Assembly: GCA_035499415.1 (NCBI GenBank)
Contig: DATJYV010000049.1
Span: 1 to 39,867, forward strand
Reading direction: 5' to 3'
DNA length: 39,867 nt
Source: DATJYV01 sp035499415
GTDB taxonomy: Bacteria > Bacteroidota > Ignavibacteria > UBA10030
In this document: positions 8,509 to 16,862 of the stretch, piece by piece
Numbering within the stretch: the first letter of the stretch is position 1
Layout: each line of letters opens with the position of its first letter
Translations under genes and position numbers: made by a program
The notes under the pieces: generated by a model
The model's database searches: none
The model's input: the letters and a program-made list of their open reading frames with translations, nothing else
Told to the model about the DNA's origin: nothing

Positions 8509-9777
8509 TTATTTGGAAGAAAGCGCAAGCCGCAGCTTGCGGGGGTCGGGAACCCGGGCGAGAAGTACGATGCCGACAATGCTGAACACGAGACAGACTC
8601 CGAAGAGCGATGCGTAGCCGTGCGCGTCACTCCACCATCCGGCGAGTATGTAGACAAGATACAGCGGCGCCAGCCAGAAGTTCATGATCCCGATCGAGAC
8701 CGGTCGATCCTCGGGGGTTGAGCAATCCGCCGCAAAGTTATACCGAATCAACATTTCGGCGGAGATGTTCGCGCCGATGAGTATGAAGACAATGACGTAC
8801 GAGAAAATCGACGTGCTGAAGAGGGCCACCACGGTCGCGCACGCGAACAGCGAGGCAGAACAGAGGAGCGACGCTTTGCTCCCCCACCGGTCGGCGACAA
8901 ATCCGACGAGAGCCCCCAGAACAACCTGCGATCCGACCGCAGCGGCGGTTAAATAGCCGACATAGCTGTCGGGCGGATGGAACCGTGCAAACGCCGCGAC
9001 CAGAAAAAATCCCATCGGGACAAGGCCGACGAGAAGAAAGGTGGATGCGAACAGGAATTGTCGGAGGGTGCGGTTTCTTTCCAGGAATGGCGGGAGGGAT
9101 CGAATAAACTCGCCGAGAGAAAGTCGTGTTGAGACCGCGGATTCGTTGCGTTCGTCGACCCGACGCTGGACAAGATACGACGCGAACTGAAACGCAAATG
9201 CCGCGCCGAAAATGGAGGCAAAGTTCGCGGGATATTGAAGGCGCGACAGGAGGAATACCAGAACAAATCCGTTCGCAAATGCGAGGCCTGCCCCGAGCGA
9301 TGAGCGGATGCCCATGAGCCGCCCTCGCTTCGCGGGGTCGACGGTTTTTGCGACAAAGTCGTACCACGCCGGCGTCGTGATTCCGATCAGAATCTGATTG
9401 AATCCAAGAAGAACAAAGAAGAAAAAAAGCGCTGCCGAGGGTCTCCTGGTACCGATGATCAGGAGGCAGACCCCGATCGCAGGAAGCAGGAACCGATGCA
9501 TCAAACCGCCGACGAGGACAAACTGCTTTCGGAACCTGAATCGCGAGAGGTAATGCGCCGAGATGATTTGCGGAAGGAAAAGCGCCATAAACGAAACGAC
9601 CGGCAGCGCGCCGATCACCACATTGCTACCGCCCAAAGTCCTGATCAGCAGCGGAAGCGTCGTCTGCAAAGATATGAACGTACTGCTTCCGATGAACAGT
9701 ATTCCCTCTGCAACGTGCAGACGAAAGTTCCTTCGTTCAACGACCGAGATAGCGGACAACGGGTCCACAAGCCACAA
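8509..9777 (-). CDS. Major facilitator superfamily (MFS) transporter
   Basis: 422-residue integral membrane protein with about twelve hydrophobic helices in two halves of six and a central loop near residues 205-245 (ERNESAVSTRLSLGEF). The loop after TM4, DPAKRGRLMGIRSS, resembles the conserved MFS cytoplasmic motif. Substrate cannot be read from the sequence. The start is uncertain: the furthest in-frame start is TTG at 9777, with GTG at 9768 as alternative. Neither has a clear Shine-Dalgarno sequence, and both lie only a few bases beyond the T-run of a strong terminator hairpin (9781-9806). The gene must therefore rely on read-through or a promoter overlapping the terminator. Confidence 0.85.
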   Translation of the reverse strand: MWLVDPLSAISVVERRNFRLHVAEGILFIGSSTFISLQTTLPLLIRTLGGSNVVIGALPVVSFMALFLPQIISAHYLSRFRFRKQFVLVGGLMHRFLLPAIGVCLLIIGTRRPSAALFFFFVLLGFNQILIGITTPAWYDFVAKTVDPAKRGRLMGIRSSLGAGLAFANGFVLVFLLSRLQYPANFASIFGAAFAFQFASYLVQRRVDERNESAVSTRLSLGEFIRSLPPFLERNRTLRQFLFASTFLLVGLVPMGFFLVAAFARFHPPDSYVGYLTAAAVGSQVVLGALVGFVADRWGSKASLLCSASLFACATVVALFSTSIFSYVIVFILIGANISAEMLIRYNFAADCSTPEDRPVSIGIMNFWLAPLYLVYILAGWWSDAHGYASLFGVCLVFSIVGIVLLARVPDPRKLRLALSSK

Positions 9778-9780
9778 AAG

Positions 9781-9806
9781 AAAAAAGGTCGCCTCGTGCG
9801 ACCTTT
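9781..9806 (-). terminator. Rho-independent terminator of the lone receiver gene
   Basis: On the minus strand a perfect 9-bp stem (AAAGGTCGC / GCGACCTTT) with a 5-base loop runs into a tract of T residues. It lies 26 bases after the stop of the receiver gene at 9832 and directly before the MFS start. On the plus strand the trailing T-run is interrupted, so the signal is oriented for minus-strand transcription. Confidence 0.85.
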
Positions 9807-9831
9807 GCGTTTTCGTCCCTGACGTCTTCCC

Positions 9832-10239
9832 TTACTTTTTCTTCATTTTTTCCGCGAAAAGCACGGCTACTTTTTCGATGTCGTAGCCGACCTTCGGGAG
9901 ATAAAAACCCCCGTGTTTTTCCACCATCGACTTCAGCGTATCGTAGGCATCTGCGCTGCAAAAAAAAGTCGCTGTGCCGCGATTCGGTCCCTCCTTCTTC
10001 GCCAACTGCAGCAGGGCGATTCCCGGAAGATGCCCCTTGAGGTTCGTATCTTTGAAATCGTTGTCCAGAATGATGAGGTCGAACTTATCCGCCTTGATCT
10101 TCGCCCATGCTTCGACGCTCGTTGCCGCCTCGACGATCGATATTTCGTCCTCGAGAATGGCTGTCGCGACTTCCAGGGCAAAACCGTGTGATTTACGCTG
10201 ACCTTCGTCGTCGTCAGCGATCAGCACTTTGTAGGGCAT
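9832..10239 (-). CDS. Single-domain response regulator (receiver protein)
   Basis: 135 residues that make up one receiver domain. Acidic residues are at 9-11 (ADDDE), the probable phospho-acceptor is Asp59 in IILDND, a Ser takes the Thr/Ser switch position in FFCSAD (95), and Lys116 is in YLPK. There is no output domain, so it would act by protein-protein contact, like CheY or Spo0F. No kinase is adjacent; the nearest histidine kinase is about 8.5 kb away. The C-terminus is Lys-rich (EKMKKK). It has its own terminator downstream. Confidence 0.88.
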   Translation of the reverse strand: MPYKVLIADDDEGQRKSHGFALEVATAILEDEISIVEAATSVEAWAKIKADKFDLIILDNDFKDTNLKGHLPGIALLQLAKKEGPNRGTATFFCSADAYDTLKSMVEKHGGFYLPKVGYDIEKVAVLFAEKMKKK

Positions 10240-10350
10240 TTCGAGAGATGGTTCAAGTGGGGACGGGCGAATCCAGAAAGAATACTACGAACTTTTCGGC
10301 GGAAAAACAATCAATTCCGGCGCGGTCAAGGACTATCGCGCGTTGTGACT

Positions 10351-12105
10351 CTACGGCTGCGCTTCTCTCGTGTAAACGACGGCGCCGCCGATGACAGTCT
10401 TTTCCACGACTGTCGAGAGGAGCTCGACGGCCGGAACCGTCATGACGTCCGACGACAGGACCACAAAGTCTGCAAGCTTCCCGTTTTCGAGACTTCCCTT
10501 GACACTTTCTTCAAACGCACCCCGCGCCGCCCAGATGGTGAAGCAGCGGACTGCCTCGTCGCGGGTCATTCTCTGTGATTCGTACCATCCGTTTTGAAAA
10601 GCGGTGCTGTCCGTGATCCCCTCCCGGGATAACTGGAACCCCGCGGCCACGTCCGATGCGTTTCGAGGTTTCCCAAATTTGTCCTGGCGCGTGCATGCAG
10701 CGTAGATGCCGAGTATCGGGTTGGGATCTTCCACAGGACAATCAGACCCTCCGCAGATGAAAACACCCGTCCGGAGCAGCGACCGCCACGCGTACGCGCC
10801 GCGAATGCGTGAAGGGCCAAGGCGTGACTCGGCCCAATACATGTCCGAGGTACAGTGAGTCGGCTGCATGCTGGGGATGACGCCCAACTTTTTGAAGCGG
10901 GGGATGTCGTCGGGTTCGAGGATTTGCGCATGCTCCACGCGAAGACGCGCGTCGGGTGTGGGATGGTTTTTGAGGGCATTTTCATAAACGTTGAGGATGA
11001 TGTTGTTCGCGCGGTCGCCGATGGCGTGCGTGCAAACCTGGAATCCCCGAGCAAGCGCTTCGTCCACCGCCCGTCGCAAAACCTCCTCCGACGTTACCGT
11101 CAGTCCGCGATTCCCCGGGTCGTCGTTGTACGGCTCGATGAGCGCGGCGCCGCGCGAGCCGAGGGCTCCGTCGACGTAAAGCTTCAGCGACCGAATCGTC
11201 AGCCGGTTCCCTCCGTATCCGATGATCGGTCCCTTCTGCGAAATCTCATCCCATGTCCCTCCCACCCCTCCGATCGCGGCATACACCCTGAACGGAAATT
11301 CGTTTCGGTCGATCAAATGCTTGTAGACGCGGATTTCGTTCGAGTCCACTCCCATATCGTGGACCTCGGTCAATCCGTCGCTGACGAATTCCTGGATCGC
11401 AAGGTGAATCGCTTCCGATGCATCTTCGTCCGTCATGCCAGGCAGTTGACTCCGGACAAGCTCCTGAGCGTTATCGATCAAGACACCGGTCGGATTTCCA
11501 TTCGCATCGCGCTCAATTCTTCCGCCCGGCGGGTCCGGCGTGGATTTTGTCACTCCTCCAAGGCCGAGCGCCATCGAGTTGACCCACGCGGCGTGTCCGT
11601 CGACGCGGGACAGAAAAACGGGATTCTGCGGAGACACTCTGTCGAGACTTTGGCGCACGGGAAAACGCTTCGTGGGCCAGCGGTTCTGGTCCCATCCGCG
11701 GCCGCGAATCCATTTTCCGGGAGCCGCCCGCGCCGCTCCCTGCGCAACCCGTTCCGCGGCCTCCCGCTCCGATTGCGCGCCGCCGAGGTCCAACGTCAGG
11801 CGAGCCAAACCCAGGGACAGAAAATGTGCATGACTGTCGATGAATCCGGGGAGCACGGTCTTGCCCCCAAGGTCGACGGTCGCAGGCGCCTTGAACTTTC
11901 GCACAATCGAGCCGGAAGATCCGACCCCTACGATCCGATCTCCCCTGACTGCGATCGCCTCCGCCACAGTGTTGTCGGCGTCGAGCGTATAAATATGCCC
12001 GTTGATGAACAACTCGTCTGCACGACTCGGGACGAAGACGAAATAGGTAATCGCCGCGATCAGGCAAACGGCGACTGCACTCAGAATTAATCTTCTTCTT
12101 TCCAT
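10351..12105 (-). CDS. Membrane-anchored amidohydrolase family protein (YtcJ-like)
   Basis: 584 residues from the ATG at 12105. This start places a positively charged segment (MERRR) directly before a hydrophobic helix (6-26) that would export or anchor the protein, with the enzyme on the periplasmic side. The rest is a metal-dependent hydrolase of the amidohydrolase-3 / YtcJ group: DSHAHF (His92, His94), a SLKLYVDG Lys (308), THAIGD (His360), VEHAQI (His392) and GSDCPVE (Asp455). All expected metal ligands appear present. Substrate unknown; relatives act on amides, formamides or cyclic imides. It diverges from the GH38-like gene across a 251-base promoter region. Confidence 0.88.
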   Translation of the reverse strand: MERRRLILSAVAVCLIAAITYFVFVPSRADELFINGHIYTLDADNTVAEAIAVRGDRIVGVGSSGSIVRKFKAPATVDLGGKTVLPGFIDSHAHFLSLGLARLTLDLGGAQSEREAAERVAQGAARAAPGKWIRGRGWDQNRWPTKRFPVRQSLDRVSPQNPVFLSRVDGHAAWVNSMALGLGGVTKSTPDPPGGRIERDANGNPTGVLIDNAQELVRSQLPGMTDEDASEAIHLAIQEFVSDGLTEVHDMGVDSNEIRVYKHLIDRNEFPFRVYAAIGGVGGTWDEISQKGPIIGYGGNRLTIRSLKLYVDGALGSRGAALIEPYNDDPGNRGLTVTSEEVLRRAVDEALARGFQVCTHAIGDRANNIILNVYENALKNHPTPDARLRVEHAQILEPDDIPRFKKLGVIPSMQPTHCTSDMYWAESRLGPSRIRGAYAWRSLLRTGVFICGGSDCPVEDPNPILGIYAACTRQDKFGKPRNASDVAAGFQLSREGITDSTAFQNGWYESQRMTRDEAVRCFTIWAARGAFEESVKGSLENGKLADFVVLSSDVMTVPAVELLSTVVEKTVIGGAVVYTREAQP

Positions 12106-12296
12106 CGAAAATGAGGGATGTGTTCTCAGGCAGGAAGCGTATCCCGGACGGTCAGTCAAATGATGACGACGCGTGCCTGTTCACTGTCAGTAGCGCAAGC
12201 GTCGATCTCTTCCTGCGTCGGACTTTTTCCGCCGGCAATGTATGGGAAAGAGGGTGCTATAGCAACGAAATTTCTGGCTGTTTACCTCAAGTAATT

Positions 12297-12328
12297 CTTG
12301 CACATTCTCGTACTAATCCCTATTTTCC
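12297..12328 (+). promoter_or_regulatory. Candidate promoter for the GH38-like gene
   Basis: TTGCAC at 12298-12303 and TATTTT at 12321-12326 are 17 bases apart. The same sites also fit the Bacteroidota TTTG / TANNTTTG pattern loosely. The predicted leader before the ATG at 12357 would be about 20-25 bases. This is a match by eye only. Confidence 0.35.
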
Positions 12329-12356
12329 ACCACCCTTTTTTGAAATAGGCGCAAAA

Positions 12357-15300
12357 ATGGCAGTAGACCTACTCGAGGAAATTCTTCCCCACATCGAGCG
12401 TCACATTTATCCCCAGCGCCTCGCGATTCCCGATTGGAAAATGAAGGAGGGGGATGTGCCTGCGGCTCAAAGTCCTGCCTTCAAGGACAAGTCGTGGCTG
12501 CCTATCCGCGTCCCTTTCAGCTGGGGCAAGTTTGACAAGATATTCTGGTTTCGACAGAGAGTCTCTCTCCCCGAACAGTTCGCGGGAAAACCCCTCGCCC
12601 TCCTGCTGGAAATCCCGGACGGACTCCTCTTCGTGAACGGCGAGCCCTACCAGGGTCTCAACCGGTCGCAGAGGGAGGTCTACCTGGGAGACAAGGCACG
12701 TTCCCACCAGCAATTGGTCTTCGCCATTCAGGCATCCAGCGGCCGGCAGAAAGAACTCAGTTTATTTGGACAGTCCGAGCTTGTCACGTTGAACCCGACT
12801 GCGCGAAGTTTGTGGCATGCTCTCAACACGCTCCGAATCCTCGACGGCCTCCATGAGCACGGCTCGCAGGAATCGCGGGACATTCGCGAGATAATCAGGC
12901 GAACGTTGATCTTCCTCAAGTACTTCAAGCCGGAGGGGGAAGAGTATCCGCGGGCGATCGGGAGGGCACATCGATTCCTGACGACGACTCTGGAGACGGA
13001 ATTCAAGACGACGGCGACCGGGCCCGTCATGCTGGTCGGAGAGTCGAATGAAAAGACGGCGGAAGGTTCGATGCCGAACTCGCGGAGCCGGGCTCATATT
13101 TATTCCACGCTGCTCCGGCTGCTCGAGGAGTATCCGGAATTGTCTGTCACACAAGGATGTCCGTCATCGCTGGACTCGATCAAACGCGAATATCCTTCGC
13201 TTTACCGCCAGATCAAGGTCCGAATCAGCGAAGGGCGCTGGGAACCCGGGGGCCCGTTTTGGCTGGAGCCCGACTGCAACATATCGTCCGGCGAGTCTAT
13301 CGTTCGTCAGATCATTGCAGGAAAACGCTTTTTGTCCGGCGAATTCGGCGTGGATTCCGAGACCGCATGGCTTCCCGATGTGCTTGGTTTTCCGGGATCG
13401 TTGCCGCAGATATTAAAAAAAGCGGGAGTGAATAATTTCTTTACCTCTCCGCGTCGCAAGAACACTTCCACTCCCCCGCCGGAGCGGACATTCTGGTGGG
13501 TTGGAATCGACGGCACGCGGATCCTGAGCTACGTGCCGGCGGTGGGCGTTGAAGGGACGGTCTCACCGGAGCACATTCGCCTGAGCGGAGCGCTCCCGGT
13601 GGGTGCGGAACCAGGTTCGCCCGCCCTCCAGACATTTGGCCTTTCTGAGGCGGGAAGCGGAATCACCAAGGATCAGATCGAATCCGCGCGAATCCTCAAA
13701 ACCATTGTCGGCCTTCCGCCTTCCGTCATTTCCACCCCGAAGAATTTCTTCTCCTCGGTTCCGCCCGACTCGTCCGCCGTCACTGCATGGGAGGGTGAAA
13801 TCTACCTCGACCGCTACCGCGGCACCTATACAACCCGGTCGCAAATCAAGCGGGAGAACCGGTTGAGTGAGCGGCACTTGTATACTGCGGAGCTGGTCGC
13901 CGCCCTCGCATCCTCCTCTGCGAAGTCCAGGCCGGCTCCGTATCCGAAGGCCGACCTCCGGGAAGCGTGGCTGAAACTCTTTTCGATTCAGGCAAGCGGA
14001 CTCCTGTCCGGCATTTCTCCGGTTGAGGCATATCAGGAAGCCGCGAAAAATGCAGACAGAATCGCGGAGATTACTGCCGGAATCATCCGGAAGGGACTCG
14101 AGAGGTTGACGGGGCGCGTCCCGAAGCGGGCGAACGAATTCCGCTGCGCCGTCTTCAATTCGCTGGGATTTCAGAGAAGCGACTATGTGGAGATTGAGGT
14201 GCCGTTCTCCGAAAAAGACATTCTGGTAACCGACGACAAAGATTCCGAGGTCGAGTCGCAAGTCCTGCGCCGGGAGAGGAATACGATGTCCGCGCTTTGT
14301 TACATCGAAAATATGCCGCCGTTCTCGTTCGTCAATCTGTTCGTCCGGCCGCGGAACCGGGCGGCCGCGCCGGGATCAGGGTGGAAGCTCACGCCGCATG
14401 TCATCGAAACTCCCATGTTCCGCATCCGTCTCGACAAGAAGGGGGCGCTGAGCTCCCTGTACGACCGACGATTGAAGCGTGAGCTCCTCGAATCCGGAAA
14501 AAGGGGAAACCTCTTCCAGACATTCCGTGATGCGCCGAAGGAATTTGAAGCGTCAGAAATTGAGGCGGATCTCGACCGGCACCGCATCGACGTATTCGCA
14601 TTCAAAGAGATGAAGGTATCCGAAGCAGGCCCCCTGAGGGCCTCGCTGCGGGGCGAGTACCGGTCTCCGAACGGCTCGACTCTCATCCAGCACATGCGCC
14701 TGTATCACCGCTCCAATCGCATCGACTTTGTGACCGAGCTCCAGTGGCGGGAACGCCAGACCATGTTGAAGGTCGCTTTTCCCCTCAACCTCAAATCCGG
14801 GACGGCATCGTTTGAAATTCCCTTTGGAGCGATTACCCGCGGGACGAAAGCGCGCGAGGACCGCGATGCGGGGAAAACTGAAGTGCCCGCCCAGCGGTGG
14901 GCTGACGTTTCAGACCAACGGAGCGGCGTATCGCTCCTGAACGATTGCAAGTACGGGTATGACACGCGCGCGAATGTCCTTCGGCTCACGCTCGTGCGAT
15001 CCCCCCGGATATCGGAAGCGGGCAGGGGAAACGCGTCTCCGCACGACACATTCGTGGACATCGGCGAGCACATCTTCACATACGCCATCTATCCTCACGA
15101 GGGGGCCTGGACGCGCGGAGCCACGGCGCGTGAGGCGCGGAAGTTGAACCACCCGTTACTCACGATTCCCAACGCCGAATCGCGGGAACTCTCACCGCTG
15201 GTTGAGCAAAACCGGCCCAATATCCTTCCGGAAGCCGTGAAAATCGGGGAAGATGACGATTCCCTTGTCATCCGACTCGTCGAAGCACACGGCGTCGCAA

Positions 15301-15467
15301 CCGATTCAACGTTACGGCTCGGGGTGAGTCCAAGAAGAGTAGTCGAGTGCGACCTCCTGGAACGGGAGATCAGGGAATTGCGACCCGCGAGGGGAAAGCT
15401 CGCACTCAAATTCAAACCATACGAAATCAAGACCTTGAAATTCGAAAAGCGGGGCCGGGCATCTTAG
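12357..15467 (+). CDS. GH38 alpha-mannosidase-like protein with degenerate zinc site
   Basis: 1036 residues from the ATG at 12357; the open frame extends further upstream but that part has no family resemblance. Residues 20-140 resemble the N-terminal domain of cytosolic (MAN2C1/Ams1-type) GH38 mannosidases, followed by the catalytic barrel, three-helix bundle and C-terminal beta domains. Clear barrel motifs are EGRWEPGG, CNISSGESIVRQ, WLPDVLGFPGSLPQIL with the nucleophile Asp341, and GIDGTRILSY. However, the usual GHxHxDxAWLW reads GESNEKTAEGS: the zinc His and Asp become Asn231 and Lys233. The usual NQFHDxLPGS reads IQASGLLSGI: the zinc His becomes Ser547. The usual ELHRGTYT reads DRYRGTYT. 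Three of four expected zinc ligands are thus absent although the flanks align without gaps. Mannosidase activity is doubtful; carbohydrate binding or altered chemistry is possible. No signal peptide is visible. Confidence 0.88.
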   Translation: MAVDLLEEILPHIERHIYPQRLAIPDWKMKEGDVPAAQSPAFKDKSWLPIRVPFSWGKFDKIFWFRQRVSLPEQFAGKPLALLLEIPDGLLFVNGEPYQGLNRSQREVYLGDKARSHQQLVFAIQASSGRQKELSLFGQSELVTLNPTARSLWHALNTLRILDGLHEHGSQESRDIREIIRRTLIFLKYFKPEGEEYPRAIGRAHRFLTTTLETEFKTTATGPVMLVGESNEKTAEGSMPNSRSRAHIYSTLLRLLEEYPELSVTQGCPSSLDSIKREYPSLYRQIKVRISEGRWEPGGPFWLEPDCNISSGESIVRQIIAGKRFLSGEFGVDSETAWLPDVLGFPGSLPQILKKAGVNNFFTSPRRKNTSTPPPERTFWWVGIDGTRILSYVPAVGVEGTVSPEHIRLSGALPVGAEPGSPALQTFGLSEAGSGITKDQIESARILKTIVGLPPSVISTPKNFFSSVPPDSSAVTAWEGEIYLDRYRGTYTTRSQIKRENRLSERHLYTAELVAALASSSAKSRPAPYPKADLREAWLKLFSIQASGLLSGISPVEAYQEAAKNADRIAEITAGIIRKGLERLTGRVPKRANEFRCAVFNSLGFQRSDYVEIEVPFSEKDILVTDDKDSEVESQVLRRERNTMSALCYIENMPPFSFVNLFVRPRNRAAAPGSGWKLTPHVIETPMFRIRLDKKGALSSLYDRRLKRELLESGKRGNLFQTFRDAPKEFEASEIEADLDRHRIDVFAFKEMKVSEAGPLRASLRGEYRSPNGSTLIQHMRLYHRSNRIDFVTELQWRERQTMLKVAFPLNLKSGTASFEIPFGAITRGTKAREDRDAGKTEVPAQRWADVSDQRSGVSLLNDCKYGYDTRANVLRLTLVRSPRISEAGRGNASPHDTFVDIGEHIFTYAIYPHEGAWTRGATAREARKLNHPLLTIPNAESRELSPLVEQNRPNILPEAVKIGEDDDSLVIRLVEAHGVATDSTLRLGVSPRRVVECDLLEREIRELRPARGKLALKFKPYEIKTLKFEKRGRAS

Positions 15468-15527
15468 AGGCAGGCACGGCCCCTGCTTCGCCTCCCCACG
15501 ACGCACGCTTCTTCAACCCTCCCGGCC

Positions 15528-16430
15528 GTGAAATCCGACAAGAATCGAAAGCGCACATACCTGATCGACCTCCTCGGCCGATTCCGGAAGCAGATCTCCG
15601 TCGCGCTGGGTCTGGTCATTCTGGAGAACGTGGCGTGGATTGTCGAGCCGGCGTTGTTCGGAAAAGTCATCGACACGCTGATCGACAAAGCCGGGAATCT
15701 CATGGCTCTCATTTCTTGGCGGGACGCAATGCCGCTTCTCGTCTGGATCTTCGCCTTCGCCGTGAATTCAGGCACAGGCGTGGTTCGCCGAATTGTCGAC
15801 CAGAAGATCTATCTGGAGATGTTTACCGAACTGGCGACCGAGATCGCCACCGCGGGCGCACAGAAGAAACAACGCGCATCCAAGACCGCCGCGCTCGCGC
15901 AACTTTCGGAACAATATATCACCTTTTTCGAATACCGCGTCCCGGAGATCCTCGAACAGATCATCTCGATCGGCGGAGCCGTCGTGGCCCTCTGGGCGTT
16001 CGATTCTCGGATCGCGCTTACATGCCTCACGATTGTCGGCCCCCTGCTCCTGATCAATCGCGTGTACACGAAGAAGGTGGGCGATTTGCAACGGCAGTAT
16101 CATGACCTGTTCGAGAACACCTACGATGTATTTTCCACCCAGGAGCCGCCAAAAGTCCGCGCTTACTTCAACGAATCGGCACGGGCGAAGCAGAGGATAG
16201 CCAACTGGGGGGCTCTGAATTTTGGCGTGATGCGGTTGTTCCTTCTCGCGATCTTCCTCGTCGTGCTTTACATCGCAATTGACCTGGACGATTTCAGCAC
16301 CGGCAGCATCTACGCCATCGTCGCCTACATCTGGACCTTTATTACCTCATCGGAGTACCTGCCCGAGCTCATGGAGAGCTGGGCATCGCTGAAGGACGTG
16401 TCGAGGCGGCTTCAGAGCGAGAGCGTGTGA
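15528..16430 (+). CDS. ABC-transporter six-TM domain protein lacking an ATPase domain
   Basis: 300 residues from GTG 15528, 60 bases after the GH38-like gene and in the same direction. The Shine-Dalgarno signal is poor. Five or six hydrophobic helices (about 22-45, 68-88, 138-160, 160-178, 232-253, 260-282) and the cytoplasmic loop pattern match the exporter-type ABC membrane region, specifically the stand-alone six-TM group (ABC_membrane_3). There is no Walker A, signature or Walker B motif, and the frame ends normally, so this is not a truncation within the window. An ATPase partner encoded elsewhere, or a non-transport role, is possible. Confidence 0.8.
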   Translation: MKSDKNRKRTYLIDLLGRFRKQISVALGLVILENVAWIVEPALFGKVIDTLIDKAGNLMALISWRDAMPLLVWIFAFAVNSGTGVVRRIVDQKIYLEMFTELATEIATAGAQKKQRASKTAALAQLSEQYITFFEYRVPEILEQIISIGGAVVALWAFDSRIALTCLTIVGPLLLINRVYTKKVGDLQRQYHDLFENTYDVFSTQEPPKVRAYFNESARAKQRIANWGALNFGVMRLFLLAIFLVVLYIAIDLDDFSTGSIYAIVAYIWTFITSSEYLPELMESWASLKDVSRRLQSESV

Positions 16431-16530
16431 GAGCCGGGTGAGTGTAGAGCGTAAGACGTGATGATTGAAGGGCGGTCAAAGAGCTCACCCTTGGATGGAA
16501 AGCGAGGCATGACGCAAAGAGTGCGAAGGG

Positions 16531-16848
16531 CTATTGAATCAGAATTGCGAAGGGGACGAGGATGACTTCATTGCCGTCCAGGTCGACCGACGGGATGGCG
16601 TTGGAGAGATTCAACGGGGAGGACGGATAGATGGCTGAGGGGATGTTCCCGTCGACTTCGAAGCTGTAACCTTCCTGGGGCCGCTCGAAGATTTCGGGAT
16701 GAATGCCGGATGTACAGAATTTTCCGGCGTTATCCGACTGCAACCTCGCAACGACCTCACCCCTCCATCGTATCACGAGCTCGTGTTCCACCGTTTGATT
16801 GAAAGGATTGCCGAGGATCTGACCCTGGATCGAAACGTTGGCTCTCAT
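16531..16848 (-). CDS. Small hypothetical protein paired with the cysteine peptidase
   Basis: 105 residues from the ATG at 16848, 14 bases after the peptidase stop. The frame is open further upstream, but only by overlapping the peptidase. It has no signal peptide. The sequence alternates hydrophobic and polar residues (ANVSIQGQILG, EHELVIRWRGEVVARL, GYSFEVDGNI, NEVILVPFAILI), suggesting a small beta-sandwich. I do not recognise a family. The tight pairing suggests a partner, inhibitor or folding helper of the peptidase; this is inference from position only. Confidence 0.6.
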   Translation of the reverse strand: MRANVSIQGQILGNPFNQTVEHELVIRWRGEVVARLQSDNAGKFCTSGIHPEIFERPQEGYSFEVDGNIPSAIYPSSPLNLSNAIPSVDLDGNEVILVPFAILIQ

Positions 16849-16862
16849 GAGGGGTTGAATCG

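Noticed and set aside
9832..10239. Partner of the downstream hybrid kinase operon
   Set aside because: The receiver gene has its own terminator and lies about 8.5 kb from the kinase; the window gives no evidence linking them.
12111..12356. 82-codon extension at the N-terminus of the GH38-like protein
   Set aside because: No family resemblance, and it covers the divergent promoter region. The ATG at 12357 gives the expected N-terminal domain.
16436..16490. Inverted repeat GGGTGAG / CTCACCC between the converging genes
   Set aside because: Arms of only 7 bp separated by about 41 bases and no T-run; too weak to call a terminator.
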